In this document: piece after piece, positions 16,245-23,063 of the stretch
How positions within the stretch are numbered: the first letter of the stretch is position 1
Layout of the letters: every line of letters starts with the position of its first letter
Source: Zoogloea sp.
GTDB taxonomy: Bacteria; Pseudomonadota; Gammaproteobacteria; Burkholderiales; Rhodocyclaceae
DNA length: 32,732 nucleotides
Reading direction: 5' to 3'
Assembly: GCF_028689785.1 (NCBI RefSeq)
Contig: NZ_JAQVCN010000055.1
Span: 1-32,732, forward strand
Made by a program: the position numbers and the translations under genes
The notes under the pieces: model-generated
The model's database searches: none
Told to the model about the DNA's origin: nothing
Seen by the model: the letters and a program-made list of their open reading frames with translations, nothing else

Positions 16245-18131
16245 TCAGCGGCCGATCCGCCCCTTGCCCCGGGCCAGCCTGTGCAGCACGGCCACGAGAG
16301 TGTCGATCTCCTCGCAGGTGTTGTAGAAGGCCAGAGACGGCCGCACCGTGGCCTCCTGCCCGAAACGGCGCAGGATGGGCTGGGCGCAGTGGTGGCCGGA
16401 GCGCACCGCAATGCCTTCCTCGTTGAGGGCCCTGCCCACCTCGTCCGGACGGTAGCCGTCGAGCACGAAGGAGCTGACACTGGCCTTCTCCTTGGCGGTC
16501 CCGATCAGTTTCAGGCCCGGCACAGTGAGCAACGCGCGGGTGGTGTAAACCAGCAGGTCATGCTCGTAGCGGGCGATGTTCTCCATGCCGATCCGTTCCA
16601 CGTAATCGATCGCCGCACCCAGGCCCACCGCGTCCGCGATGTTGCCGGTACCCGCCTCGAAACGGGTCGGGGGGCCGTGGTAGATGGTCTTCTCGAATGT
16701 CACGTCGGCAATCATGTTGCCGCCGCCCTGCCAGGGCGGCATGTCCTCGAGAATCGCCCGCTTGCCATACACCGCCCCGATGCCGGTGGGTGCAAACACC
16801 TTGTGGCCGGAGAAGATGAAGAAATCGGCGTCGATATCCTGCACATTGACCCGCATGTGCGAGACCGACTGGGCCCCATCCACCACCGCCAGCGCCCCGG
16901 CCTGGTGAGCCATGGCAACGATCTCCTTCACCGGCACCACGGTGCCGAGGGCGTTGGAGACCTGGGTCACCGAGACGATCTTGGTGCGGCTGGTGAGCAG
17001 CTTGCGATACTCGTCCAGCAGCACCTGGCCGGTGTCATCCACCGGGATCACCTTGAGCTTGGCGCCCTTGGCGGCAGCGAGCTGCTGCCAGGGCACGATG
17101 TTGGCATGGTGTTCGAGGTTGGAGACGATGATCTCGTCGCCCTCGCCCACGTTCTGCCAGCCCCAGGTCTTGGCAACCAGGTTGATGCCTTCGGTGGCCC
17201 CGCGCACAAAGATGATCTCTTCCGTGGACGAGGCCCCGATGAAGCGCGCCACCTTGCTGCGCGCGCCCTCGTAGGCATCCGTCGCCCGGGCGGCGAGTTC
17301 GTGTGCAGCCCGGTGGATGTTGGAGTTCTCGTGCTGGTAGAAATACGCCAGCCGGTCGATCACCGATTGCGGCTTGTGGGTGGTGGCGGCGTTGTCCAGC
17401 CAGATCAGCTGCCGGCCATTGACCCGCTCCTGCAGGATAGGGAAATCCCGCCGCACTGCATGCACGTCAAAGGCCGGATGGGCCGATGCCGGCACTACCG
17501 GCACGTCGGCGTCCCGATTGTGCACCCCGGCCGTATCGAGGAAATAGAACTGCCCCGGCGCGTTACCCGGCTGCGCAGCCGCAGCACTGCGGCGATCCCC
17601 GCCGAGCTCGGCAAGGATCTGGTGCAGCTCCGCCTCGCCCGGCAGCCCGAAGGACTGGGGCACCACACGGTTCTCCACCGTCGGTGCCGCCCCCAGCGCC
17701 TGCGGTGCCGACTGAGCAGCACCCGCTTCACCCAGGAAGTAATAGGGTGTGGACGGTGCCAGCGGCGGCGCTGAAGCCGGAGGGCTGAAGGTCGGCAAGG
17801 CTGCAGCATAGGCCTCGGGCACGCCGAGGGCTCCGCCACCGGGACGACCGGCCGCGGCAGCGTGATCCACCGGCGCCGACTCGACCTGCACGGGCGCCAC
17901 CGGCGCGGCAGCGGTCAGGGTCGGGCCCACGTTGCCGGGAGGAACGATCTCCGGCGCCGGGGTGCTGGCGGCGCCCGGCAGGCTGGCCGCCAACGGGCCG
18001 GCCAAGCCCGTCGGCAGCGCGGCGAAGAACTCGCCGGCCAGCCGCGCCAGGGTCAGCTCATCCGGGACACCGGCAGGCACTGCGCCGGCCAGGCCGGCGA
18101 GCCCCTCACTTGTAAGTGTCGGGATAGTCAT
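16245..18131 (-). CDS. family 2A encapsulin cargo: cysteine desulfurase with N-terminal targeting extension
   Basis: The ATG at 18131 overlaps the shell gene end by 26 bp and gives 628 residues. Residues about 221-628 are a SufS-type class II cysteine desulfurase: PLP lysine K444 in SGHK and persulfide cysteine C582 in RSGHHCAQP. It frees sulfur from cysteine as a protein persulfide. Residues 1-220 are an Ala/Pro-rich, probably disordered extension absent from ordinary SufS (about 400 residues). It has a helical segment (PDELTLARLAGEFFAALPTG, 23-42) and two aromatic motifs, PYYFLGEAG (129-137) and QFYFLDTAG (194-202). Such extensions target desulfurases into family 2A encapsulins, whose shell is encoded just upstream. 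The capsule probably stores or detoxifies sulfur. Start choice is sure to within a few codons. Confidence 0.95.
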   Translation of the reverse strand: MTIPTLTSEGLAGLAGAVPAGVPDELTLARLAGEFFAALPTGLAGPLAASLPGAASTPAPEIVPPGNVGPTLTAAAPVAPVQVESAPVDHAAAAGRPGGGALGVPEAYAAALPTFSPPASAPPLAPSTPYYFLGEAGAAQSAPQALGAAPTVENRVVPQSFGLPGEAELHQILAELGGDRRSAAAAQPGNAPGQFYFLDTAGVHNRDADVPVVPASAHPAFDVHAVRRDFPILQERVNGRQLIWLDNAATTHKPQSVIDRLAYFYQHENSNIHRAAHELAARATDAYEGARSKVARFIGASSTEEIIFVRGATEGINLVAKTWGWQNVGEGDEIIVSNLEHHANIVPWQQLAAAKGAKLKVIPVDDTGQVLLDEYRKLLTSRTKIVSVTQVSNALGTVVPVKEIVAMAHQAGALAVVDGAQSVSHMRVNVQDIDADFFIFSGHKVFAPTGIGAVYGKRAILEDMPPWQGGGNMIADVTFEKTIYHGPPTRFEAGTGNIADAVGLGAAIDYVERIGMENIARYEHDLLVYTTRALLTVPGLKLIGTAKEKASVSSFVLDGYRPDEVGRALNEEGIAVRSGHHCAQPILRRFGQEATVRPSLAFYNTCEEIDTLVAVLHRLARGKGRIGR

Positions 18132-19035
18132 GGTACTTGCCGATCTCCACGTCTTCGAGGACAGCCAGGGCATCGTCGGTCAGAACGGCCAGCGAGCAAT
18201 ACAGGGAAATCAGGTAGGACGAGATGGCGTTGCGGTTGATGCCCATGAAGCGCACCGACAGGCCCGGGGTCTGCTCGCCAGCCAGGCCCGGCTGGAACAG
18301 GCCGACCACGCCCTGACGCTTCTCGCCGGTGCGCAGCAGGATGATCTTGGTCTTGCCGTCCTCAACCGGCACCTTGTCCGACGGGATCAGCGGAATGCCA
18401 CGCCAGGTCAGGAACTGGGCGCCAAACAGGCTGACAGTGGGGGGCGGCACGCCACGGCGGGTGCATTCGCGGCCGAAGGCGGCGATGGCCAGCGGATGGG
18501 TCAGGAAAAAGCCCGGCTCCTTCCACACCTTGGTGAGCAGATCGTCCAGGTCGTCCGGGGTCGGCGCGCCGGTCAGGGTGGAGAGGCGCTGATCGTCATG
18601 GACGTTGGCCAGCAGGCCGTAGTCGGGGTTGTTGATCAGTTCGCTTTCCTGGCGCTCCTTGATGGTCTCGACGGTCAGACGCAGCTGTTCCTTGATCTGA
18701 TCGTGCGGGCTGCTGTACAGGTCGGAGACGCGGGTGTGCACGTCGAGGATGGTGGTGACCGCGTTCAGGAAGTACTCGCGGGGTGCCTCGTCATAATCGA
18801 CGAAGGTCTGGGGCAGTTCGGACTCGTCGCGCTGGGAGCAGGCCACGCGCACGTCGCGGGGGTTCTTGACCTTGTTGAGGCGGTAGATACCCGCCTCTAC
18901 GGGCAGCCACTGGAGCAGGTGCACCAGCCAGCGGGGGGAAATGGTGGAAAGCTGGGGGACGGTTTTGGTGGCATTCGCCAACTGCCGGGCGGCGTTATCG
19001 CCAAGGGCTGTCGGGGCGTCGTGATGGTCGGCCAT
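18106..19035 (-). CDS. family 2A encapsulin nanocompartment shell protein (SrpI-like)
   Basis: This 309-residue protein has an HK97-fold shell sequence of the SrpI type: an N-terminal arm (ISPRWLVHLLQWLPVEAGIYR), E-loop and P-domain regions around residues 80-200, and the strongly conserved GLSVRFMGINRNAISSYLISLYCS toward the C-terminus. Length is normal for family 2A, and no cyclic-nucleotide domain is inserted, which excludes family 2B. It should self-assemble into an icosahedral capsule around the cysteine desulfurase encoded next, whose start lies inside the end of this gene. AAGGAG sits 7 nt before the ATG. A sigma-54-like promoter and a palindrome lie in the 117-bp gap upstream. Relatives such as SrpI were first noted as sulfur-regulated. 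Confidence 0.95.
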   Translation of the reverse strand: MADHHDAPTALGDNAARQLANATKTVPQLSTISPRWLVHLLQWLPVEAGIYRLNKVKNPRDVRVACSQRDESELPQTFVDYDEAPREYFLNAVTTILDVHTRVSDLYSSPHDQIKEQLRLTVETIKERQESELINNPDYGLLANVHDDQRLSTLTGAPTPDDLDDLLTKVWKEPGFFLTHPLAIAAFGRECTRRGVPPPTVSLFGAQFLTWRGIPLIPSDKVPVEDGKTKIILLRTGEKRQGVVGLFQPGLAGEQTPGLSVRFMGINRNAISSYLISLYCSLAVLTDDALAVLEDVEIGKYHDYPDTYK

Positions 19036-19083
19036 GGAAACTCCTTATCGAAAAAAAGGGAAACGTTATGAATAAATCGAATA

Positions 19084-19099
19084 ACCAAGTGTCGTGCCT
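19084..19099 (-). promoter_or_regulatory. sigma-54-like promoter for the encapsulin shell gene
   Basis: On the minus strand the text AGGCACG-ACAC-TTGGT matches the sigma-54 consensus TGGCACG-N4-TTGCW at 10 of 12 positions with exact spacing (GG at 19098-19097, ten bases, then the -12 doublet at 19086-19085). The defects are A for T at the start and GG instead of GC at -12. The predicted start would be near 19073, leaving a leader of about 38 nt before the shell ATG. A sigma-54 activator gene lies 4 kb away at 23064. Confidence 0.45.
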
Positions 19100-19117
19100 A
19101 CCCCCGTTGCGTTCAAC

Positions 19118-19129
19118 CGGCTATAGCCG
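19118..19129. promoter_or_regulatory. palindrome CGGCTATAGCCG, candidate operator
   Basis: A perfect 12-bp palindrome lies between the stop of the small XRE regulator gene and the shell gene, 20-30 bp upstream of the sigma-54-like promoter. It is a plausible site for the XRE protein or for an activator. No second copy of the exact sequence was noticed upstream of the rhodanese gene, so the binding partner is open. Confidence 0.4.
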
Positions 19130-19152
19130 TCACGGGGCGGAAAACAGGCAGA

Positions 19153-19410
19153 TCACTCCATCGAAAGGTGTTCGAAACGGGAGATGAGAAGCGAGGGACG
19201 CAGACCGAGAGCCAGGGCGAGCTTGCCCACGGTGCCCAGGGACGGCATCGAGCCGCCCCGTTCGATCTCGCCGATATAGCCGCGATTGAGGTCGGCATAT
19301 TCGGCAAACTCTTCCTGGGACCAACCCTGCTCTTCGCGTAGATGGCGCACCACGGCACCGAAACGCAAGGCCAGGGGGCCGGGCACGGCGGATGGGGAAA
19401 TGTCGCTCAT
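19153..19410 (-). CDS. small XRE-family HTH regulator of the encapsulin locus
   Basis: The ATG at 19410 gives 85 residues; a GTG four codons upstream is an alternative, and neither has a strong Shine-Dalgarno. Residues 15-70 are a lone Cro/C1-type helix-turn-helix (LREEQGWSQEEFAEYADLNRGYIGEIERG). There is no sensor or dimer domain beyond a short C-terminal tail. The gene lies 18 bp after the rhodanese gene and 117 bp before the shell gene, all on the same strand, so it is likely an autoregulator of the locus. The ligand, if any, cannot be inferred. Confidence 0.88.
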   Translation of the reverse strand: MSDISPSAVPGPLALRFGAVVRHLREEQGWSQEEFAEYADLNRGYIGEIERGGSMPSLGTVGKLALALGLRPSLLISRFEHLSME

Positions 19411-19428
19411 GGAAGGGGGCACCGCAGA

Positions 19429-19941
19429 TCAGTCCTGGACCCACGGCAGGCCGTGGAAACGCCAGCCGCCCAGGCCGCCGCGGCGCTGCTCGGCATCGAT
19501 CTCGCCTTCAAAGCCTTCAAGGATGTTGAAGGCCTGGGTGAAGCCGGCCTTGGCCGCCGCCTCGGCAGCCAAGGCCGAGCGCTTGCCACTGCGACACAGG
19601 AAGACCACCAGATCATCCTTGCGGAGCTTCGCCTCCAGCTCTTTCACGAAACGCGGGTTACGGTTCATGGAGGTGCCGGTCGCCCAGGCCACATGCAGGC
19701 CGGCGGGCACCTGGCCGACGAACTTGCGCTCTTCGGCAGTACGCACATCCACCAGCACGGCCCGGCCGTCGCTGACCAGGGTCCACGCATCGGCCGGCGA
19801 AACGCCACCGGCATAGGGCAGGCCTTCGGCGCGGGCGCGCTCGCGGGCCTGTTCGAGAACGGTTTCGGCAATGTCGGCACTGCCGGAGCCCGGCGGCACG
19901 GGAAAGGTGCCGGCAGCAGCGGCAAGACTGGAATCGAGCAT
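19429..19941 (-). CDS. rhodanese-like sulfurtransferase of the encapsulin locus
   Basis: This 170-residue single-domain rhodanese has VDVRTAEE at 64-71 and the active-site loop CRSGKRS (C116-S122) with the persulfide-forming cysteine. An N-terminal helix region (1-45) precedes the domain, and the C-terminus has the GWRFHGLPW stretch common in cytoplasmic rhodaneses. GGGAGAA before the ATG is a good ribosome site. Rhodaneses are recurrent neighbours of family 2A encapsulins. A sensible role is to move sulfane sulfur to or from the desulfurase-loaded capsule (inference). It is the first gene of the minus-strand encapsulin operon. Confidence 0.92.
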   Translation of the reverse strand: MLDSSLAAAAGTFPVPPGSGSADIAETVLEQARERARAEGLPYAGGVSPADAWTLVSDGRAVLVDVRTAEERKFVGQVPAGLHVAWATGTSMNRNPRFVKELEAKLRKDDLVVFLCRSGKRSALAAEAAAKAGFTQAFNILEGFEGEIDAEQRRGGLGGWRFHGLPWVQD

Positions 19942-20136
19942 TTGGGTTCTCCCGAAATTGTGTGGCTGGCACCCCTGTGTGCGCAGCCGATGGGAGAACG
20001 ATAGCGACGGGCTCGTGCCACACGAACCAAGAAGAATTCAGAAGCCTTGCAACCAGCCGGTGATATGCAACGCAGAAATCCTGGATAAGAACCGGGAGAG
20101 CGGTGACGGACCAACATGCCGATGCCCAAAGTCCGT

Positions 20137-20160
20137 GGTCGAATGAATTCGACCCCACGG
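20137..20160 (-). repeat. REP-like palindrome, family A, copy 1
   Basis: GTCGAAT, GA, ATTCGAC form a perfect 7-bp palindrome (20138-20153), followed by CCCACGG. On the minus strand the unit reads CCGTGGGG then the stem, so the head is GTGGGG. Its head faces the head of copy 2, 28 bp away. Confidence 0.8.
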
Positions 20161-20188
20161 AAACCCTCGACCCCTTGGCGCCCTCCCT

Positions 20189-20211
20189 CGTGGGGTCGAA
20201 TTTATTCGACC
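20189..20211 (+). repeat. REP-like palindrome, family A, copy 2 (inverted)
   Basis: The head GTGGGG (20190-20195) is followed by the palindrome GTCGAAT, TT, ATTCGAC (20195-20210). It is the same unit as copies 1 and 3 but in the opposite orientation, with only the 2-bp spacer changed. Conservation of both stem arms while the spacer varies suggests that hairpin structure matters. Confidence 0.8.
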
Positions 20212-20255
20212 ATCCGGACTCCGCTCACCGGCAGACCAAGGGCTCCGCCGGCCGA

Positions 20256-20279
20256 GGTCGAATGAATTCGACCCCACGG
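20256..20279 (-). repeat. REP-like palindrome, family A, copy 3
   Basis: This copy is identical to copy 1 over 24 bp (stem GTCGAAT, GA, ATTCGAC, then CCCACGG). It lies only 7 bp after the tonB stop codon and is transcribed with the exbB-tonB mRNA, whose 3' end it could stabilise or help terminate. Confidence 0.8.
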
Positions 20280-20286
20280 GGAGGGT

Positions 20287-20937
20287 TCAGCCGGCCTCGA
20301 ACACGAACTGCTGCACCGCCACGATGTCGGCGTCGCCAGACACGCACTTGTACTGCAGCATGGCCGAGCGCACGGCCGAGTGGAACACCTTCGGTCCGGA
20401 CAGGATATTCACCTCCTTCACCACGCCATCACGGATGGTGGCCTGGGCGCGGATCACGCCGCTCACCCCTTCGGCGCCCCGGGGCACTTCGGGCCGCACC
20501 TGGGTCGGGCAGCTGGCGGCGATGTCCATGCGCTGGGGCTTGGGCGGGGCCACGGGTGCCGGCGCGGGCGGGGCCGGCGGAGCGATGACAGCCGGCTCGG
20601 GCGGCGGCGTGGGCGTGGATGCCGCAATCACCGGGGCCGCTGCCGGTGGCGCCACCTCGGGGGGCGGCACGTAGGCGGGCGGCGGCGGCGTCCTGGGCTT
20701 GGGCGCCTGCTCCAGCTTCACCACCTTGGGCGGCGGCGGGGGCGGAGGCGGCAGCTTCACCTCCTGGATCACCGCCGCCTCCAGCGGCTTCTTGATGACC
20801 TTGACGATATCCCGGGCGAGGCCGGAGACCAGCGCGTAGCCGATGACAATGTGCAGCCCGACGACGACGACCAGACCGGTAGCGCTCCGGGACGGGTCCT
20901 TGGGCTGGAAATGGTAGTTTGCGGTAATCGTGCTCAT
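20287..20937 (-). CDS. tonB: TonB energy transducer
   Basis: This 216-residue protein has one membrane anchor (about 19-40), a proline-rich periplasmic spacer (61-140, including eight consecutive prolines) and a C-terminal TonB domain of about 75 residues. It couples the proton-motive force, through ExbB/ExbD, to outer-membrane receptors for iron complexes, cobalamin or other ligands. The start overlaps the exbD stop by 4 bp. The C-terminal domain is a divergent form with two cysteines (ASCPTQV and LQYKCVS), which could form a disulfide. No TonB-dependent receptor gene lies in the window, so the ligand is unknown. Confidence 0.92.
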   Translation of the reverse strand: MSTITANYHFQPKDPSRSATGLVVVVGLHIVIGYALVSGLARDIVKVIKKPLEAAVIQEVKLPPPPPPPPKVVKLEQAPKPRTPPPPAYVPPPEVAPPAAAPVIAASTPTPPPEPAVIAPPAPPAPAPVAPPKPQRMDIAASCPTQVRPEVPRGAEGVSGVIRAQATIRDGVVKEVNILSGPKVFHSAVRSAMLQYKCVSGDADIVAVQQFVFEAG

Positions 20938-21365
20938 TCTATGAATTGCTCGCTGCCAATGACACCAATCTTGGTGAGCCCCGAGCGCTTGGTTGCCGCC
21001 AGGATGCTCGCCACCACCTCGTAACGCGCCTGCCGGTCAGGGCGCAGATGCACCTCCGGCTGCACCGCCAGGGCCGAGACCTCGTTCATCTTCTGCTCGA
21101 GATCCGCCCCGCTGGCCACCGGCACACCCTGCCAATGGACCACGCTCTTCGCGTCCACATCGATCTTCACCACCTCGGGCTTCACGTCGCTGGGGGGCGG
21201 CGTGCCGACGGGCAGGTTGAGGTTCACCGCGTGCAGCTGGATGGGGATGGTGATGATCAGCATCACCAGCAGCACCAGCATCACGTCGATGAGCGGGGTG
21301 GTGTTGATATCCATCATCACCTCGGGCTCGCTGCCCGCCCCGCTGCTTCCCACGTTCATTCCCAT
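20934..21365 (-). CDS. exbD: ExbD biopolymer transport protein (second copy)
   Basis: This 143-residue protein has a short cytoplasmic tail, one membrane helix with the essential aspartate (D27 in TTPLIDVMLVLLVM) and a periplasmic domain. It partners ExbB in the proton-driven motor that energises TonB. It starts 11 bp after the first exbD gene and overlaps tonB. Two different exbD genes before one tonB resembles the arrangement in Xanthomonas and several betaproteobacteria, where the second ExbD can have a specialised role. Confidence 0.93.
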   Translation of the reverse strand: MGMNVGSSGAGSEPEVMMDINTTPLIDVMLVLLVMLIITIPIQLHAVNLNLPVGTPPPSDVKPEVVKIDVDAKSVVHWQGVPVASGADLEQKMNEVSALAVQPEVHLRPDRQARYEVVASILAATKRSGLTKIGVIGSEQFIE

Positions 21366-21376
21366 GTTCGACTCCT

Positions 21377-21805
21377 TCAGCTGCCCCGGGCCGGGGGCTC
21401 GGTAATGAAGGCCACCTTGGCGATGCCGGCCAGCTGGCAGGCATACAGCACCTTGCCGACGCCCTCGTACTGGGCGGTCAGGTCACCGCGGATCTGCACC
21501 TCCGGCTGGGGCTGCTGCACCGACACCTTCTTGAGCTGATCCACCAGCGCCCGGGTGCTCGCCACCCTGGCGTCCTGGAGATAGATGGCGTTGGACTTGT
21601 CCACCGAGATCACCAGGTTCTCCGGCTTGGATTCCCGCACCTCGATGGTTTCCTTGGGCAGTTCCACCTGCACCGAGGTGTTCACCACCGGGATGGTGAT
21701 CAGGAAGATGATCAGCAGCACCAGCATCACGTCCACCAGGGGCGTGGTGTTGATGGCCGCGATCACCTCATCGTCGCCCTCCGCGGGCGCTGCACTGATG
21801 GCCAT
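21377..21805 (-). CDS. exbD: ExbD biopolymer transport protein (first copy)
   Basis: This 142-residue protein shares the one-helix plan of its neighbour (D25 in TTPLVDVMLVLLIIF) but differs along most of the periplasmic domain, so the pair are paralogues rather than a recent duplication. It lies 18 bp after exbB and 11 bp before the other exbD. It forms the TonB motor with ExbB. Confidence 0.93.
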   Translation of the reverse strand: MAISAAPAEGDDEVIAAINTTPLVDVMLVLLIIFLITIPVVNTSVQVELPKETIEVRESKPENLVISVDKSNAIYLQDARVASTRALVDQLKKVSVQQPQPEVQIRGDLTAQYEGVGKVLYACQLAGIAKVAFITEPPARGS

Positions 21806-21823
21806 GGCGTGCCGCTCCGGGGA

Positions 21824-22690
21824 TCAGGCCTTGGTGGCCGAGGCCAGGATGACCGAGTGCAGGTCGCTGCCGAAGGCGCGCACTTCGTCCAGCACGCCCT
21901 TGTTGCGGCGCACCAGCCAGTTGTAGCCCAGCACCGCCGGCACGGCCACGGCCAGGCCGATGGCGGTCATGATCAGGGCCTCACCCACCGGGCCGGCCAC
22001 TTTGTCGATGGACGCCTGACCGGCCAAGCCGATGGCAGTGAGGGCGTGGTAGATGCCCCACACGGTGCCGAACAGACCGACGAAGGGCGCGGTGGAACCC
22101 ACCGTGGCCAGGAAGGCCAGGCCCCCCTGCAGACGGCTCTGGATACGCTCGATGGCGCGCTGGATGGACAGGGTCACCCAGTCGTTGAAACCCACGTGCT
22201 GGAGCAGACCGTCATGCTTCTTGGTGGCCTCGATGCCCGCCTCGGCGATGAAGCGGAAGGGGCTGGAGCTTTCCAGGTTCTCGGCGCCCTGCTGGACGGA
22301 GCCGGCGTTCCAGAACTCGCTGGTGGTCTTCTTGGCCTGACGGCCGATCTTGGTCTGCTCCAGCAGCTTCACGATGATCACGTACCAGCTGCCCACGCTC
22401 ATGATGAGCAGCAGCAGCAGCACGGTCTTGGCCACCGCGTCGCTGCCCTTCCACAGGGCCTCGATGCCATAGGGGTTCTCGACGGACTCGGTGGTGCCAG
22501 CCTTGCCGGCCGGCGCTGCAAGGGCAGAGGCGGGCACCGCGGACGAGGTGTCGGCAGCGGCCGTCACCGCCGGAGGGCTGGACTGGGCCATCACGCTGCC
22601 GGTGGCGGTGAGACCTGCAGCAGCGATCACCGCCGATGCCAGCAGTGCCGAAATGCGGGAACGGCCCGCCGTTATCTCTTTATTGAACAT
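21824..22690 (-). CDS. exbB: ExbB/TolQ-family proton channel protein
   Basis: From the ATG at 22690 (CGGAG 10 nt upstream) the protein has 288 residues. An N-terminal signal peptide (to about residue 35, VMA-Q) and an Ala/Pro-rich periplasmic stretch precede TM1 (86-108). A cytoplasmic loop follows, then TM2 (190-215, TVGSTAPFVGLFGTVWGIY) and TM3 (238-262, MTAIGLAVAVPAVLGYNW), the conserved MotA/TolQ/ExbB core. The N-terminal extension marks the longer ExbB type. It heads the exbB-exbD-exbD-tonB operon; its promoter lies in the 373-bp region shared with the divergent sigma-54 activator gene. Confidence 0.95.
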   Translation of the reverse strand: MFNKEITAGRSRISALLASAVIAAAGLTATGSVMAQSSPPAVTAAADTSSAVPASALAAPAGKAGTTESVENPYGIEALWKGSDAVAKTVLLLLLIMSVGSWYVIIVKLLEQTKIGRQAKKTTSEFWNAGSVQQGAENLESSSPFRFIAEAGIEATKKHDGLLQHVGFNDWVTLSIQRAIERIQSRLQGGLAFLATVGSTAPFVGLFGTVWGIYHALTAIGLAGQASIDKVAGPVGEALIMTAIGLAVAVPAVLGYNWLVRRNKGVLDEVRAFGSDLHSVILASATKA

Positions 22691-23063
22691 GCTAATTCTC
22701 CGGAATGATAAGAAAGAATAAAAAATGCTGACGAACAAATTGAATCTACTGTTTTCAATTCGCCTTCCAGGCTGCCATGAGGGCTCCGCCCGAAAATAGA
22801 AAACTCCTCACGGGAGAATCGAACGCCAATGCAAGGCCTATTGCACACCCCATGCCAGATCAAACTTTTCCTTTCCATTCATGAACCTGGACTATTTTCT
22901 TGAAATCCGGAATTGAAATATGGTGCACACCACGCACCTCTCCTGCTTGAAATCCAACAGTTGTGATGGTGAGTCCGCAGATATACAAATCAGAAATTCT
23001 TTGTTCTGGCGCGGGGAACCCGGTACTTACAATTTGAACCAATAACAACCCGGCATCCAGAAA
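22691..23063. other. 373-bp AT-rich divergent control region
   Basis: No gene is visible between exbB and the sigma-54 activator gene, which are read away from each other. The stretch is clearly poorer in GC than its surroundings. It contains the palindrome TGGTG-CA-CACCA (22921-22932). I found no convincing Fur box or sigma-54 promoter; AATGATAAG near 22703 is only a half-match to Fur. Promoters for both directions must lie here. Confidence 0.55.

Larger units (their letters stand above)
19942..20286. other. 345-bp gap with three REP-like palindromes
   Basis: No gene is visible. The left third is upstream sequence for the rhodanese gene and contains the short palindrome TCGTG-CCA-CACGA (20013-20025). 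On the minus strand this contains TGGCACG, a perfect sigma-54 -24 element, but no -12 element at the correct distance. The right half carries three repeat units in alternating orientation, listed separately, right after the tonB stop codon. Confidence 0.6.

Noticed and set aside
17478-18131. Reading the N-terminal extension of the desulfurase as a separate gene or frameshift artefact
   Set aside because: The frame is continuous into the SufS core, and such Ala/Pro-rich extensions are expected in family 2A encapsulin cargo.
20003-20022. Sigma-54 promoter upstream of the rhodanese gene (perfect TGGCACG on the minus strand)
   Set aside because: The nearest -12-like sequence (TCGCT) is two bases too far away; sigma-54 spacing is strict, so this is not called as a promoter.
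22703-22719. Fur box in front of exbB
   Set aside because: AATGATAAG is a passable half-site but the second arm does not pair or match; no better site was found in the gap, although iron control of this operon would be expected.
22921-22938. GG-N10-GC pattern upstream of the sigma-54 activator gene
   Set aside because: Only the two doublets match; the flanking bases of both elements do not fit the consensus.
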